The notes under the pieces are model-generated. The model saw only the letters and a program-made list of their open reading frames with translations. It ran no database searches and had not been told where the DNA came from. Position numbers and translations under genes: made by a program. From the NCBI GenBank assembly GCA_023436925.1, contig JAEZHJ010000169.1, forward strand, positions 1 through 32,960: a DNA stretch of 32,960 bases, written 5' to 3'. The stretch comes from Actinomycetes bacterium (GTDB lineage: Bacteria > Actinomycetota > Actinomycetes > Propionibacteriales > Propionibacteriaceae). Within the stretch, counting starts at the first letter, position 1. Every line of letters begins with the position of its first letter. Shown one piece after another: positions 18,102 to 25,630 of this stretch.

Positions 18102-19018
18102 CCCTTCACGGCACCCTGCATGACACCGGAGACCAGCTGGCGGCCGAGGATGGCGAACATCACGAGCAGCGGGACGGTGGCCAGGACCACGCCGGCCATG
18201 ATCAGCGCCATGTCCTTGAAGTAGGACGCCTGCAGCAGCTGCAGCGCCACCGGCAGGGTCGGGTTCGACGAGCCCAGCACCACGAACGGCCAGAAGAAGT
18301 TCGTCCACGAGGCCACGAAGGTGAACAGCGCCAGCATCGCAGCGGCGGGGCGGGCCGCCGGCAGGGCGACATGCCAGAAGGTGCGGATCATCGAGCAGCC
18401 ATCCACCCGGGCGGCCTCGATCAGCTCGTAGGGCAGCGCCTCGGACAGGTACTGGGTCATCCAGAACACCCCGAAGGCGGTCACCATGCCGGGCACGATG
18501 ACGGCCTGGAGCTTGCCCACCCAACCCAGTTCGGCCATCACGATGAACAGCGGCACGATGCCCAGCTGGGTGGGCACGGCCATCGTCCCGATGACGAAGG
18601 CGAGCAGCGCGGTCCGGCCCCGGTAGCGCAGCTTGGCGAACGAGAACCCGGCCAGGGTGGAGAAGAAGACCACCGAGATCGAGGTCGTGACCGCGACGAT
18701 CACCGAGTTGAGCACCGCCGGCCAGAACTGGATGTCGGAGGTGAGCACCCGGTTGATGTTGTCGAGCAGCTCGCCCTGCGGGATCAGCGACGGGAGCGGG
18801 TTCTGCGCGATGTACCCGGCATTGGTCGAGGCCAGCAGGAAGGCGTAGTAGAGCGGGAAGGCCGAGACCAGCAGGAAGACCGTCAACAACACATAGGTGA
18901 TCCAGCCGGGCTTGCGCACCCCGTTGTCCATGCCGCGGCGGCGGGCGGCCGCCCGCGCCGCACCCTTGCCGGCGACCTGTTCGATCATCGGCACCGACAT
19001 CTCGTGGGTCGCGGTCAT
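18098..19018 (-). CDS. cebG: CebG-like ABC sugar permease (306 aa)
   Basis: Inner-membrane permease of a CUT1-type (MalG-like) sugar importer. A cytoplasmic head of about 35 residues is followed by six predicted membrane helices. The EAA loop that docks the ATPase reads EAARVDGCSMIRTFWHVALPAARP (about 205-228). It ends in VSGVMQGAVKG, typical of MalG-type proteins. The start overlaps the cebF stop (ATGA at 19015-19018). No ATPase gene is present in the cluster, as in Streptomyces ceb operons, where the shared MsiK ATPase serves several importers. Confidence 0.92.
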   Translation of the reverse strand: MTATHEMSVPMIEQVAGKGAARAAARRRGMDNGVRKPGWITYVLLTVFLLVSAFPLYYAFLLASTNAGYIAQNPLPSLIPQGELLDNINRVLTSDIQFWPAVLNSVIVAVTTSISVVFFSTLAGFSFAKLRYRGRTALLAFVIGTMAVPTQLGIVPLFIVMAELGWVGKLQAVIVPGMVTAFGVFWMTQYLSEALPYELIEAARVDGCSMIRTFWHVALPAARPAAAMLALFTFVASWTNFFWPFVVLGSSNPTLPVALQLLQASYFKDMALIMAGVVLATVPLLVMFAILGRQLVSGVMQGAVKG

Positions 19019-20001
19019 CGGTGGGCCCCCTTCTTGAGCAGGCGGGCGCGGTGACCGGCGGGTCCCGAGGCACTGCTGGCGATCCGGCTGGTGAGCCAGA
19101 AGTTGATCAGGGCGATGATGACGATGACGACGAAAAGGATCCAGGCCACCGCCGAGGCCCGGCCGAAGTCCCGCTGGCTGTTCCAGCCCAGTTCGTACAT
19201 GTACATAGTGATGGTCATCCACTGCCGGTCGTTGCCGCCCAAGCCGATCTGGTCGAACATCCGGGGTTCATCGAAGATCTGGAGGCCGCCGATCGTCGAG
19301 GTGATGATGACGAAGATCAGCGTGGGGCGCAGCAGCGGGATCGTGATGGAGAAGAAGGTCCGCACCCGCGAGGCCCCGTCCACCACGGCGGCCTCGATGA
19401 TGTCGCGCGGGATCGCCTGCATCGCGGCCAGGAAGATCAGGGCGTTGTAGCCCGTCCAGCGGAAGTTGACCATCGTCGCGATGGCGAAGTGGGACGGCAG
19501 CGAGTAGCTGTGCCAGCCCACCGCCGGCAGGCCGATCGTGGTCAGCACGGCGTTCACGAAGCCGGACTGGTCGGCGAACATCTGGTTGAAGATCAGGCCG
19601 ACGGCGACCGGTGCAACCACATAGGGCACCAGGACGCCCATCCGCCAGAAGGTCTTCGCGCGCAGGTTGGCGTCCAGCACCGCCGCAATGAGTAGCGCGG
19701 TGATGATCTGGGGCACCGAGGACAGCACGAAGATGCTGAAGGTGTTGCCCAGCGCCTGCCAGAACCGCGGCTGCGCGAAGACATAGGCGTAGTTGTCGAA
19801 GCCGATGAAGCCCTGGTTCTTGGTGATCAGGCCCCAGTCGTGCACCGACACGTAGGCGGTGTAGAGCAGCGGGAACAGTCCCACGAGTATGAACAGCAGG
19901 AAGAACGGGGCGATGTAGAGATAGGGAGCCGATTTCACGTCCCAGCGGCTCAGCCGGGTTCGCCAGTCCAGGCCGGCGCGGGGGACAGCTTGTGTGGTCA
20001 C
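19015..20001 (-). CDS. cebF: CebF-like ABC sugar permease (328 aa)
   Basis: MalF-like permease partner of CebG. After a basic cytoplasmic start (RTRLSRWDVK) it has about six membrane helices, beginning with APYLYIAPFFLLFILVGLFPLLYTAYVSV. The EAA loop is EAAVVDGASRVRTFFSITIPLLRP. I chose the GTG at 20001 because GGAGGA lies at the right distance upstream. The ATG at 20055 in the same frame has no ribosome site and would add an unlikely polar extension. It lies 84 bases after cebE, leaving room for an RNA-processing element or hairpin, and overlaps cebG. Confidence 0.9.
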   Translation of the reverse strand: MTTQAVPRAGLDWRTRLSRWDVKSAPYLYIAPFFLLFILVGLFPLLYTAYVSVHDWGLITKNQGFIGFDNYAYVFAQPRFWQALGNTFSIFVLSSVPQIITALLIAAVLDANLRAKTFWRMGVLVPYVVAPVAVGLIFNQMFADQSGFVNAVLTTIGLPAVGWHSYSLPSHFAIATMVNFRWTGYNALIFLAAMQAIPRDIIEAAVVDGASRVRTFFSITIPLLRPTLIFVIITSTIGGLQIFDEPRMFDQIGLGGNDRQWMTITMYMYELGWNSQRDFGRASAVAWILFVVIVIIALINFWLTSRIASSASGPAGHRARLLKKGAHR

Positions 20002-20085
20002 GGACTCCTCCGGGGCAGGACGGACACCTTCGTTGGTGGACCGGGACCGGGGCACGCTGCCCCGGTCCCGGTCGGTGAACCGAAC

Positions 20086-21399
20086 TTAGCCGAGTGCCTT
20101 CACATCCGACACCGCGGTCGCCCACGAGTCGGCGGCGTTGGCGGACTTGTCGACGTCGACGCGGTTGATCGCGTTGGAGACGGCGGCCCGGTAGGCGAAG
20201 TAGTTCGGGCCCTTGAACGGAACCACGGTGACGGCGGCGGCGCGGTCAGCGAGGATCTGGCCGGTCGGTGCGTCGTTGAAGAACTTGTTGGTCACGCTCA
20301 GCAGGTCCTGGCTGCTCAGGGCCTCGACCTGGCTCGGGAAGGTGCCCTTGTCCTTGAAGGCCTTGATCTGCTGCTCGGGAGCGGTCAGCCAGTCGGCCAG
20401 CTTCTTGGCCTCCTCGACGTTCTTGCCCTGAGCCGGGACGGTCAGGAAGGAGCCGCCCCAGTTGCCGCCGCCACCGGGGAAGGTGTTGGCGATGTCCCAG
20501 CCCTCGACGCCCTTGGCGTTGCCCTCGATGATGCCGAGCATCCAGCCCGGGCAGAGCATCGTGGCGAAGCCGTTGTTCTGGAAGGCGTTCTGCCAGTCGG
20601 GCTGCCACTGCTGCAGGTTGGCCGACAGCTTGTCGTCCTGGGCGGCCTTGATGATCTGGTCGTAGAGCGCCTTGACCTGGGTGTTCTCCTCGAGCGGGAT
20701 GAGGGTCTCTTCCGGCTTGGTGGAGGAGAACGGGTTCTCCAGCTGGTTCACCATGCCCTGGAAGATCGCGTCAGCGGAGTCGAACCAGGCGGAGTCCGAC
20801 TTGGCGACGAACTGCTTGCCCAGGTTGAAGTAGTCGTCCCAGCTGCTGCCGAGCGCCTTGGCGACCTCCTCGCGGTCGGTCGGCAGACCGGCCTTCTCGA
20901 ACAGGTCGGCGCGGTAGCAGACGCCCTCGGGGCCGATGTCGGTGCCGTAGCCGACGAGCTTGCCGTCGGGGGTGGTCGCCTGGGCGACCTTCCAGTCGAG
21001 CCAACGGCCCTTGACCGAGTCGCTGGTGAGGTCGGTGAGCAGGTCGGCGCTCTCCATGATCTCGGGCAGCCAGTCGACCTCGACCGCGGCGACGTCAGCC
21101 ATGCCGGAGCCGGCCGCCAGGCCGCTCATGTACTTCTCGCGGGCCTCGTCAGAGGTGGCCGCACGGTCGAGCTTGACCTCGACGTTCGGGTTGAGTTCGG
21201 TGTACCCGGCGATCACGTTCTCGTAGCCCATCTCGTTGAACACCGAGACGGTGAGGGTGATCTTCTCGGCGGGGGCCGAGCCGGTGGGCTCAGCCGAGCC
21301 GGACGCCGAGGGCGCCGGTGCCGGGGTCGAGCAACCGACCAGCATGAAGGCTGCGACAGCGGCGGCAGCCGTTCCTCGCAGCAGGGTGTGAGAGCGCAT
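20086..21399 (-). CDS. cebE: CebE-like sugar-binding lipoprotein (437 aa)
   Basis: Extracytoplasmic solute-binding protein of the sugar importer. It has a lipoprotein signal peptide with lipobox LVGC, so Cys23 should carry the lipid anchor, followed by a Ser/Pro/Ala-rich linker (24-45). The mature part has the features of family 1 sugar-binding proteins (LTVSVFNEMGYENVIAGYTELNPNV; YGTDIGPEGVCYRADLFEKAGLP). The ATG at 21399 has AAGGAG close upstream. It is the first gene of the operon, with its promoter covered by two CebR-type operators. Cello-oligosaccharide specificity is inferred from the operators and the GH1 partner; other beta-glucosides are possible. Confidence 0.92.
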   Translation of the reverse strand: MRSHTLLRGTAAAAVAAFMLVGCSTPAPAPSASGSAEPTGSAPAEKITLTVSVFNEMGYENVIAGYTELNPNVEVKLDRAATSDEAREKYMSGLAAGSGMADVAAVEVDWLPEIMESADLLTDLTSDSVKGRWLDWKVAQATTPDGKLVGYGTDIGPEGVCYRADLFEKAGLPTDREEVAKALGSSWDDYFNLGKQFVAKSDSAWFDSADAIFQGMVNQLENPFSSTKPEETLIPLEENTQVKALYDQIIKAAQDDKLSANLQQWQPDWQNAFQNNGFATMLCPGWMLGIIEGNAKGVEGWDIANTFPGGGGNWGGSFLTVPAQGKNVEEAKKLADWLTAPEQQIKAFKDKGTFPSQVEALSSQDLLSVTNKFFNDAPTGQILADRAAAVTVVPFKGPNYFAYRAAVSNAINRVDVDKSANAADSWATAVSDVKALG

Positions 21400-21454
21400 C
21401 TGGACTCCTTCGTCAGTGGACTACCGCGCTGAGCGCCCTCACGCGAGGGAGCTC

Positions 21455-21468
21455 TGAGAGCGCTCCCA
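21455..21468. promoter_or_regulatory. CebR-type operator O2 at the cebE transcription start
   Basis: TGAGAGCGCTCCCA, a near-perfect 14-bp palindrome that differs by one base from the known CebR/CelR site TGGGAGCGCTCCCA. On the minus strand it begins immediately after the -10 box, so it should cover the start point. Confidence 0.8.
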
Positions 21469-21497
21469 TTCAACGCTGAGAGCGCTCTCAGCGTCAA
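21468..21497 (-). promoter_or_regulatory. cebE promoter
   Basis: On the minus strand, TTGACG (plus-strand 21492-21497) and TTGAAT (21468-21473) form -35 and -10 boxes with an 18-base spacer. The spacer is occupied by operator O1, and O2 follows directly downstream. Transcription should start near 21461, giving a leader of about 60 bases before the cebE ATG. Confidence 0.65.
21477..21490. promoter_or_regulatory. CebR-type operator O1 inside the promoter spacer
   Basis: TGAGAGCGCTCTCA is a perfect 14-bp palindrome, extending to a perfect 22-bp palindrome at 21473-21494. It shares the GAGCGCTC core of CebR-type sites and lies between the -35 and -10 boxes. Centre-to-centre distance to O2 is 22 bp, about two helical turns. 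Confidence 0.82.
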
Positions 21498-21597
21498 GCC
21501 CTGCGCCCAAGACCGAGGGTTGCAGTTCGATAACGGTCTCGCAGACCGGCGGGCCGCTCCCCTACCAGCCTCCCACTCCCGCCCTGCGGGGCGTCCG

Positions 21598-21696
21598 ACC
21601 CTCGCCGTGCCAGGCGCCTCACCCTCGCCGTCCCCACACCCTCGCCGTGCCAGGCGCCTCACCCTCGCCGTCCCAACACCCTCGCCGTCTCAGGCG
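21598..21696. repeat. 40-bp tandem repeat, 2.5 copies
   Basis: Two full 40-bp units (21598-21637 and 21638-21677), differing at one base, and a partial third (21678-21696). Each unit holds two ACCCTCGCCGT motifs, the first followed by GCCAGGCGCCTC. It lies in the intergenic stretch 21498-21911 between the divergent cebE and epimerase genes. I see no credible gene in that stretch. Confidence 0.85.
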
Positions 21697-21750
21697 TACA
21701 CCGGCGCCGTCCCACCCCCGCGCCCGCCGTTGACCGCCACCAATCACGCC

Positions 21751-21837
21751 GAGGGCCACCCCAACCACCGAGGGCCACCCATGATGGGTGGCCCTCGACA
21801 CGGACGGTGGCCCTCAACGCAGACCGTGGCCCTCAAC
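21751..21837. repeat. Cluster of GAGGGCCAC(C) direct and inverted repeats
   Basis: GAGGGCCACC occurs at 21751-21760 and 21770-21779, and its reverse complement at 21787-21796 and 21806-21815, with a shorter GTGGCCCTC at 21826-21834. The central pair forms a near-perfect palindrome at 21769-21797 (14-bp arms around a single base). The two right-hand copies share GTGGCCCTCAAC. It resembles a REP/BIME-type element just upstream of the epimerase gene. Confidence 0.8.
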
Positions 21838-21911
21838 GGCGGCTGGGGCGCGCGCGGTAGGCCAGACTGGACCAGGACGGCCACCGGGGCCGGGAAGGAG
21901 ACCAGGTCGGC

Positions 21912-22904
21912 ATGGAAGCAACGGTGCTCTTCATCGGGGGGACGGGCACGATCAGTTCGGCCTGCGTCCGCGAGGCGGTGCAGCTGGGCTATCGGGTCTC
22001 GGTGCTGAACCGGGGCCGCAGCGAGCAGTTGCGTCCGCTGCCGGAGGGCGTCGAGGTGCTGCGGGCCGACCTGACCGACGATGCCGCGGTGGCCGCAGCC
22101 CTGGCCGGACGGCGCTTCGACGCGGTCGCCGACTTCCTGAGCTTCACCCCCGACCGGCTGCAGCGCAACCTCGACCTGCTGACGGGCCGGGTCGGCCAGT
22201 ACCTGTTCACCTCCTCGGCCTCGGTGTACGCCAAGCCGGTCGCCTCGCTGCCGCTGCGGGAGTCCTCCCCCGTCCGCAATCCGTTCTGGCAGTACTCCCG
22301 GGACAAGATCGCCTGTGAGGAACTCGTCACCGCGCGCTACCGCAGTGAGGGCTACCCGGTGACGATCGTGCGGCCGTCCCACACCTACGACCGGTTCGCG
22401 ATGCCACTGGCCGGCGGCTGGCAGCAGCTTGTCCGGGCCCGGGCCGGCAAGCCGATCGTGGTGCACGGCGACGGCACCAGCCTGTGGACGCTGACCCACG
22501 CCGACGACTTCGCCTACAGCTACGCCGGGCTGCTCGCCCAGCCGGCCGCGATCGGCGAGACCTACCACATCACCGGTGACGAGGTGCTGACCTGGGACGC
22601 GATCGCCCGGCTGTTGGCCGCGGCGGCGGGGATCGGGGACGTGGACCTCGTGCACGTCGCCAGCGAGACCGTGGCGCGGGTGATCCCCTCGCTCGGCCCC
22701 GGGCTGCTGGGCGACAAGGCGCACTCGGTGGTCTTCGACAACACCAAGGTCCGCCAGCTGCGCCCCGGGTTCGCCCAGCGGGTGCCGTTCGTCGCCGGCG
22801 CCCGCCAGATCGTCGCCGGTTTCGAGGCCCATCCCGAGCTCGCCAGCCACGATGCCGAGCTGGACGCCGGCCTGGACGAGCTGACCCGGCTCGCCCGCGG
22901 CTGA
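21912..22904 (+). CDS. NAD(P)-dependent epimerase/dehydratase, extended/atypical SDR (330 aa)
   Basis: Rossmann-fold sugar-nucleotide epimerase-like protein. The N-terminal dinucleotide loop reads FIGGTGTIS (residues 7-15), with Ser in place of the usual last Gly. Further features are LNRGRS after strand 2, ADLTD, the catalytic-type YSRDKIACE (Tyr and Lys in YxxxK) and VRPSHTYDRF. The sequence resembles atypical SDRs related to plant CSP41-like and bacterial NAD-epimerase proteins. The exact substrate cannot be read from sequence. AAGGAG lies about 12 bases before the ATG, slightly far. It is a single gene convergent with the GH3 gene and divergent from the ceb operon. A carbohydrate role is plausible from neighbours but unproven. 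Confidence 0.85.
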   Translation: MEATVLFIGGTGTISSACVREAVQLGYRVSVLNRGRSEQLRPLPEGVEVLRADLTDDAAVAAALAGRRFDAVADFLSFTPDRLQRNLDLLTGRVGQYLFTSSASVYAKPVASLPLRESSPVRNPFWQYSRDKIACEELVTARYRSEGYPVTIVRPSHTYDRFAMPLAGGWQQLVRARAGKPIVVHGDGTSLWTLTHADDFAYSYAGLLAQPAAIGETYHITGDEVLTWDAIARLLAAAAGIGDVDLVHVASETVARVIPSLGPGLLGDKAHSVVFDNTKVRQLRPGFAQRVPFVAGARQIVAGFEAHPELASHDAELDAGLDELTRLARG

Positions 22905-22916
22905 GCCGGCCGGGCC

Positions 22917-25409
22917 TCAGCGCCGGACGACCACCCGGCCCCGCTCGTCGGCCAGGTCGCGGCCCACAATGACCTGGTAGTCCCCGGACGGGATCACCCA
23001 GGCCTGGGCGGCCAGGTCCCAGACCTCGAAGGCCCGCCGCGGTAGCCGGACGCGCGCCGTCACAGTCTCGCCCGCGGCGCAGTCGACCCCGGTGAAGCCG
23101 GCCAGCCAGCGCGCCGGCCGCTGCGGGCCCGCCTCCGGGCCGGCCAGGTAGACCTGGACGGTCTCCCGTCCGTCCCGCGGCCCGGTGTTGGTGACCTCGA
23201 CGGTGACCTCGGCACCGTCCTCGTCCGCCGTCACGGTCGGCTCGCCGTAGCCCCAGGTGGTCCAGCCCAGCCCGAAGCCGAACGGCCGCGCCGGGGTCCG
23301 GCCTGACCGCAGCCAGCCGCGGTAGCCGACGTCCAGCCCCTCGGCGTAGTCCACCACCAGGTCCTCCCCGACCGGGATCGCGTCCGGCACCGGGACGTCG
23401 GAGTACCGGGCCGGCAGCGTCCACGGCAGCCGTCCGGTCGGCTCGGTCCGGCCGGCGAGCACGTCGGCGACCCCGCGCAGGCCCTCCTGGCCGCCGAACC
23501 ACGCCCACAGCACGGTCCGCGCCCGGTCCAGCCAGGGCAGCAGGACGGGGGCGCCGGCGTTGACCACCACGATCGCGTCCGGCCGGGCCTCGAGCACGGC
23601 TTCCACCAGGGCGTCCTGCCGGCCGGGCAGATCGAGGTTCGGCCGGTCGAAGCCCTCGGACTCCACCTGGTCGTTGGTGCCGACCACGACCACCACCAGC
23701 TCGGCGGCGCGGGCGGCAGCGACGGCCTGGGCGAGCAGCTCGTCGGGTCCGGGCCCGGGCGGCAGGTGGTGCAGCACGAGTCGCGCGAAGGGGTCCCACG
23801 CAGGATCGCGGTACACCTGCACCTCCGCGACCACCCGGGCGACCCCGGGCCCGGTGACCGTGACGCCGTGGAAGGACGGCGCGTGGTGGAGCGAGCGCAT
23901 CAGCACCTCCCCGCCGCTCAGCTCGGTGTCGTCGCTGGACACGAGGTCGTCATTGACCCACAGCCGGTGGGCGCCGGGCGTGCCCAGCCCCACCCAGTGC
24001 TCCCCCGGCTGCTCCAGCGCCAGGTCGGCGCTCAGCCGCAGCCGGGTCGCGCCGGACGGTACCTGCCGCCAGAAGATGTCGGACTCCGCACCGCGCCGCT
24101 CGCCGATCACGGCGCCGCTGTCGTCGAGGAACTGGACGAACCCGCCGGGCTGCCCGGTCACCGGGTCGCTGACCCGGTCGCGGCCGGCGGTCGGCGGGGT
24201 CACCCGCGAGTCGGCGCCCCGGCTCAGCGTGATGGTGGCGTGGGGGAAGGCCTCGGCGAAGGCCGCCTCGGCGGTGACGATCGCGGCCGGGTTCACCAGG
24301 GCCGAGCCACCGCCCTGGACGAAGGGCTCCACGGCATTCGGACCGATCAGTGCAATCGAGCCGACCTCGCCCGGCCGGACGACCGGCACGGACTGGTCGG
24401 TGTCGCTGAGCACCACCACCGCGCGGCCCGCCAGGTGGCGGATCAGCCGGTCCGGCTCGGTCTCCGCCGCCGCCGGGACGGGCTCGGGGTAGCCGTCCAG
24501 CTTGCCGACCCGGCTGGCCAGGAGCAGCAGCCGCAGCACCTTGTCGTCGACGAACTCCTCGGGCACTCGGCCCTCTGCCACCGCAGCCAGCAGTTGGCCC
24601 TGCGACCACGGCCCGGCCGGGCCCGGCATGACCAGATCGAGCCCGCCCAGGGCCGGCTCCACCGTGGTGCGGGCGGCCGTCCAGTCGCTGATCACCAGGC
24701 CGTCGTAGCGCCACTCGTCCTTGAGCAGGTCGGTGAGCAGCCGGTGGTGGGCCACTGCGGGCGCGGACTCGACGCCGTCGTCCAGCCGGTTGTAGGAGGC
24801 CATCACGCTCCACGGGTGCGACTCGCGGACGACCAGTTCGAACGGGGCCAGGTAGACCTCCCGCAGGGTCCGCTCATCCACCCGCGCCAGATACTGGGTG
24901 CGCAGGGTCTCCGACTCGTTGGCGATGAAGTGCTTCAGGCAGACGCCGACCCCCTCGGCCTGGATCCCGTCGACGATCGCGGCCGCCATCATCCCGCTCA
25001 GCAGCGGATCCTCCGACTGGCACTCGAAGTGGCGACCACCCACCGGGGTGCGCTGCAGGTTCACCACCGGCCCGAGGATGACGTCGATGCCGTGGCGCCG
25101 GGCCTCGGCGGCGTGGACGCTGCCGGCGCGCCGGAGCAGGTCAGGGTCCCAGGTGGCCGCCATGGCGCTCGGTGAGGGCAGCGAGATCGAGGTATGGCCC
25201 TCGGTCTCCTCGGTGCCACGGATGCCGGTCGGACCGTCGGAGACGACGACCTCGTCCAGTCCGGCCAGCGGCGCCGGGTACAGCTTCCACGGCGTCCGAC
25301 CGGTGAGCAGTTCGACCTTGGTCGCCAGCGGCAGCGCGGCCACCCGGTCGCGCAGGTCGGCGGTGAAGGACGGATTCGGCCGCGGTGGGGCGGGCCTGGT
25401 CTGGTTCAT
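22917..25409 (-). CDS. GH3 beta-glucosidase with PA14 insert and Fn3-like C-terminus (830 aa)
   Basis: Family 3 glycoside hydrolase, likely a cytoplasmic beta-glucosidase. The (beta/alpha)8 domain (about 20-300) carries VVSDGPTGIRG, the CLKHFIANESE segment (Lys159-His160) and the nucleophile Asp242 in GLVISDWTA. The second domain is interrupted at about 395-520 by a PA14-like beta domain (FVQFLDDSGAVIG ... HWVGLGTPGAHRLWVND). It resumes with LVVVVVGTNDQVESEGFDR, where the second Glu is a candidate acid/base. A fibronectin-III-like domain closes the protein (from about 735: EVTVEVTNTGPRDGRETVQVYL). There is no signal peptide. The ATG at 25409 has only a weak ribosome site. It is near the ceb operon but on its own transcript, and I found no CebR site in front of it. 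Confidence 0.92.
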   Translation of the reverse strand: MNQTRPAPPRPNPSFTADLRDRVAALPLATKVELLTGRTPWKLYPAPLAGLDEVVVSDGPTGIRGTEETEGHTSISLPSPSAMAATWDPDLLRRAGSVHAAEARRHGIDVILGPVVNLQRTPVGGRHFECQSEDPLLSGMMAAAIVDGIQAEGVGVCLKHFIANESETLRTQYLARVDERTLREVYLAPFELVVRESHPWSVMASYNRLDDGVESAPAVAHHRLLTDLLKDEWRYDGLVISDWTAARTTVEPALGGLDLVMPGPAGPWSQGQLLAAVAEGRVPEEFVDDKVLRLLLLASRVGKLDGYPEPVPAAAETEPDRLIRHLAGRAVVVLSDTDQSVPVVRPGEVGSIALIGPNAVEPFVQGGGSALVNPAAIVTAEAAFAEAFPHATITLSRGADSRVTPPTAGRDRVSDPVTGQPGGFVQFLDDSGAVIGERRGAESDIFWRQVPSGATRLRLSADLALEQPGEHWVGLGTPGAHRLWVNDDLVSSDDTELSGGEVLMRSLHHAPSFHGVTVTGPGVARVVAEVQVYRDPAWDPFARLVLHHLPPGPGPDELLAQAVAAARAAELVVVVVGTNDQVESEGFDRPNLDLPGRQDALVEAVLEARPDAIVVVNAGAPVLLPWLDRARTVLWAWFGGQEGLRGVADVLAGRTEPTGRLPWTLPARYSDVPVPDAIPVGEDLVVDYAEGLDVGYRGWLRSGRTPARPFGFGLGWTTWGYGEPTVTADEDGAEVTVEVTNTGPRDGRETVQVYLAGPEAGPQRPARWLAGFTGVDCAAGETVTARVRLPRRAFEVWDLAAQAWVIPSGDYQVIVGRDLADERGRVVVRR

Positions 25410-25470
25410 GGTCGGCTCTCTGGTCGGCCGCGATCGGCGGCGCTGGCGGGCTGCGATGGGACGCCTGTCG

Positions 25471-25499
25471 AGTCTGGCCTGCGCGAGCCCCGCTGCCAA
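25471..25499 (-). promoter_or_regulatory. Possible GH3 promoter
   Basis: On the minus strand, TTGGCA (25494-25499) and CAGACT (25471-25476) are 17 bases apart, about 60 bases before the GH3 start. The -10 match is moderate. The shared divergent interval 25410-25630 shows no other clear signals. Confidence 0.3.
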
Positions 25500-25630
25500 C
25501 CCTGCCGCCCGGCAGGCAGCCCGCGGGCTCGATTCCGGGCCGGGATCACCGCCCCCTGAGTGTCGGACGCGGGGGTGCTCAGGGTTGTCACCGATGGTCG
25601 GGGACGGCCGGTGCAGGAAGGATGGTTCAC

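Noticed and set aside
20002..20055. Earlier ATG start for cebF
   Set aside because: There is no ribosome site before 20055, whereas GGAGGA precedes the GTG at 20001 at normal spacing.
21498..21911. Small genes within the repeat-rich gap between cebE and the epimerase
   Set aside because: Open frames there are made of the 40-bp and GAGGGCCAC repeats, without ribosome sites or natural-looking protein composition.
25410..25630. CebR operator in front of the GH3 gene
   Set aside because: No GAGCGCTC-core palindrome is present on either strand in this interval, so membership in the ceb regulon is not supported by sequence.
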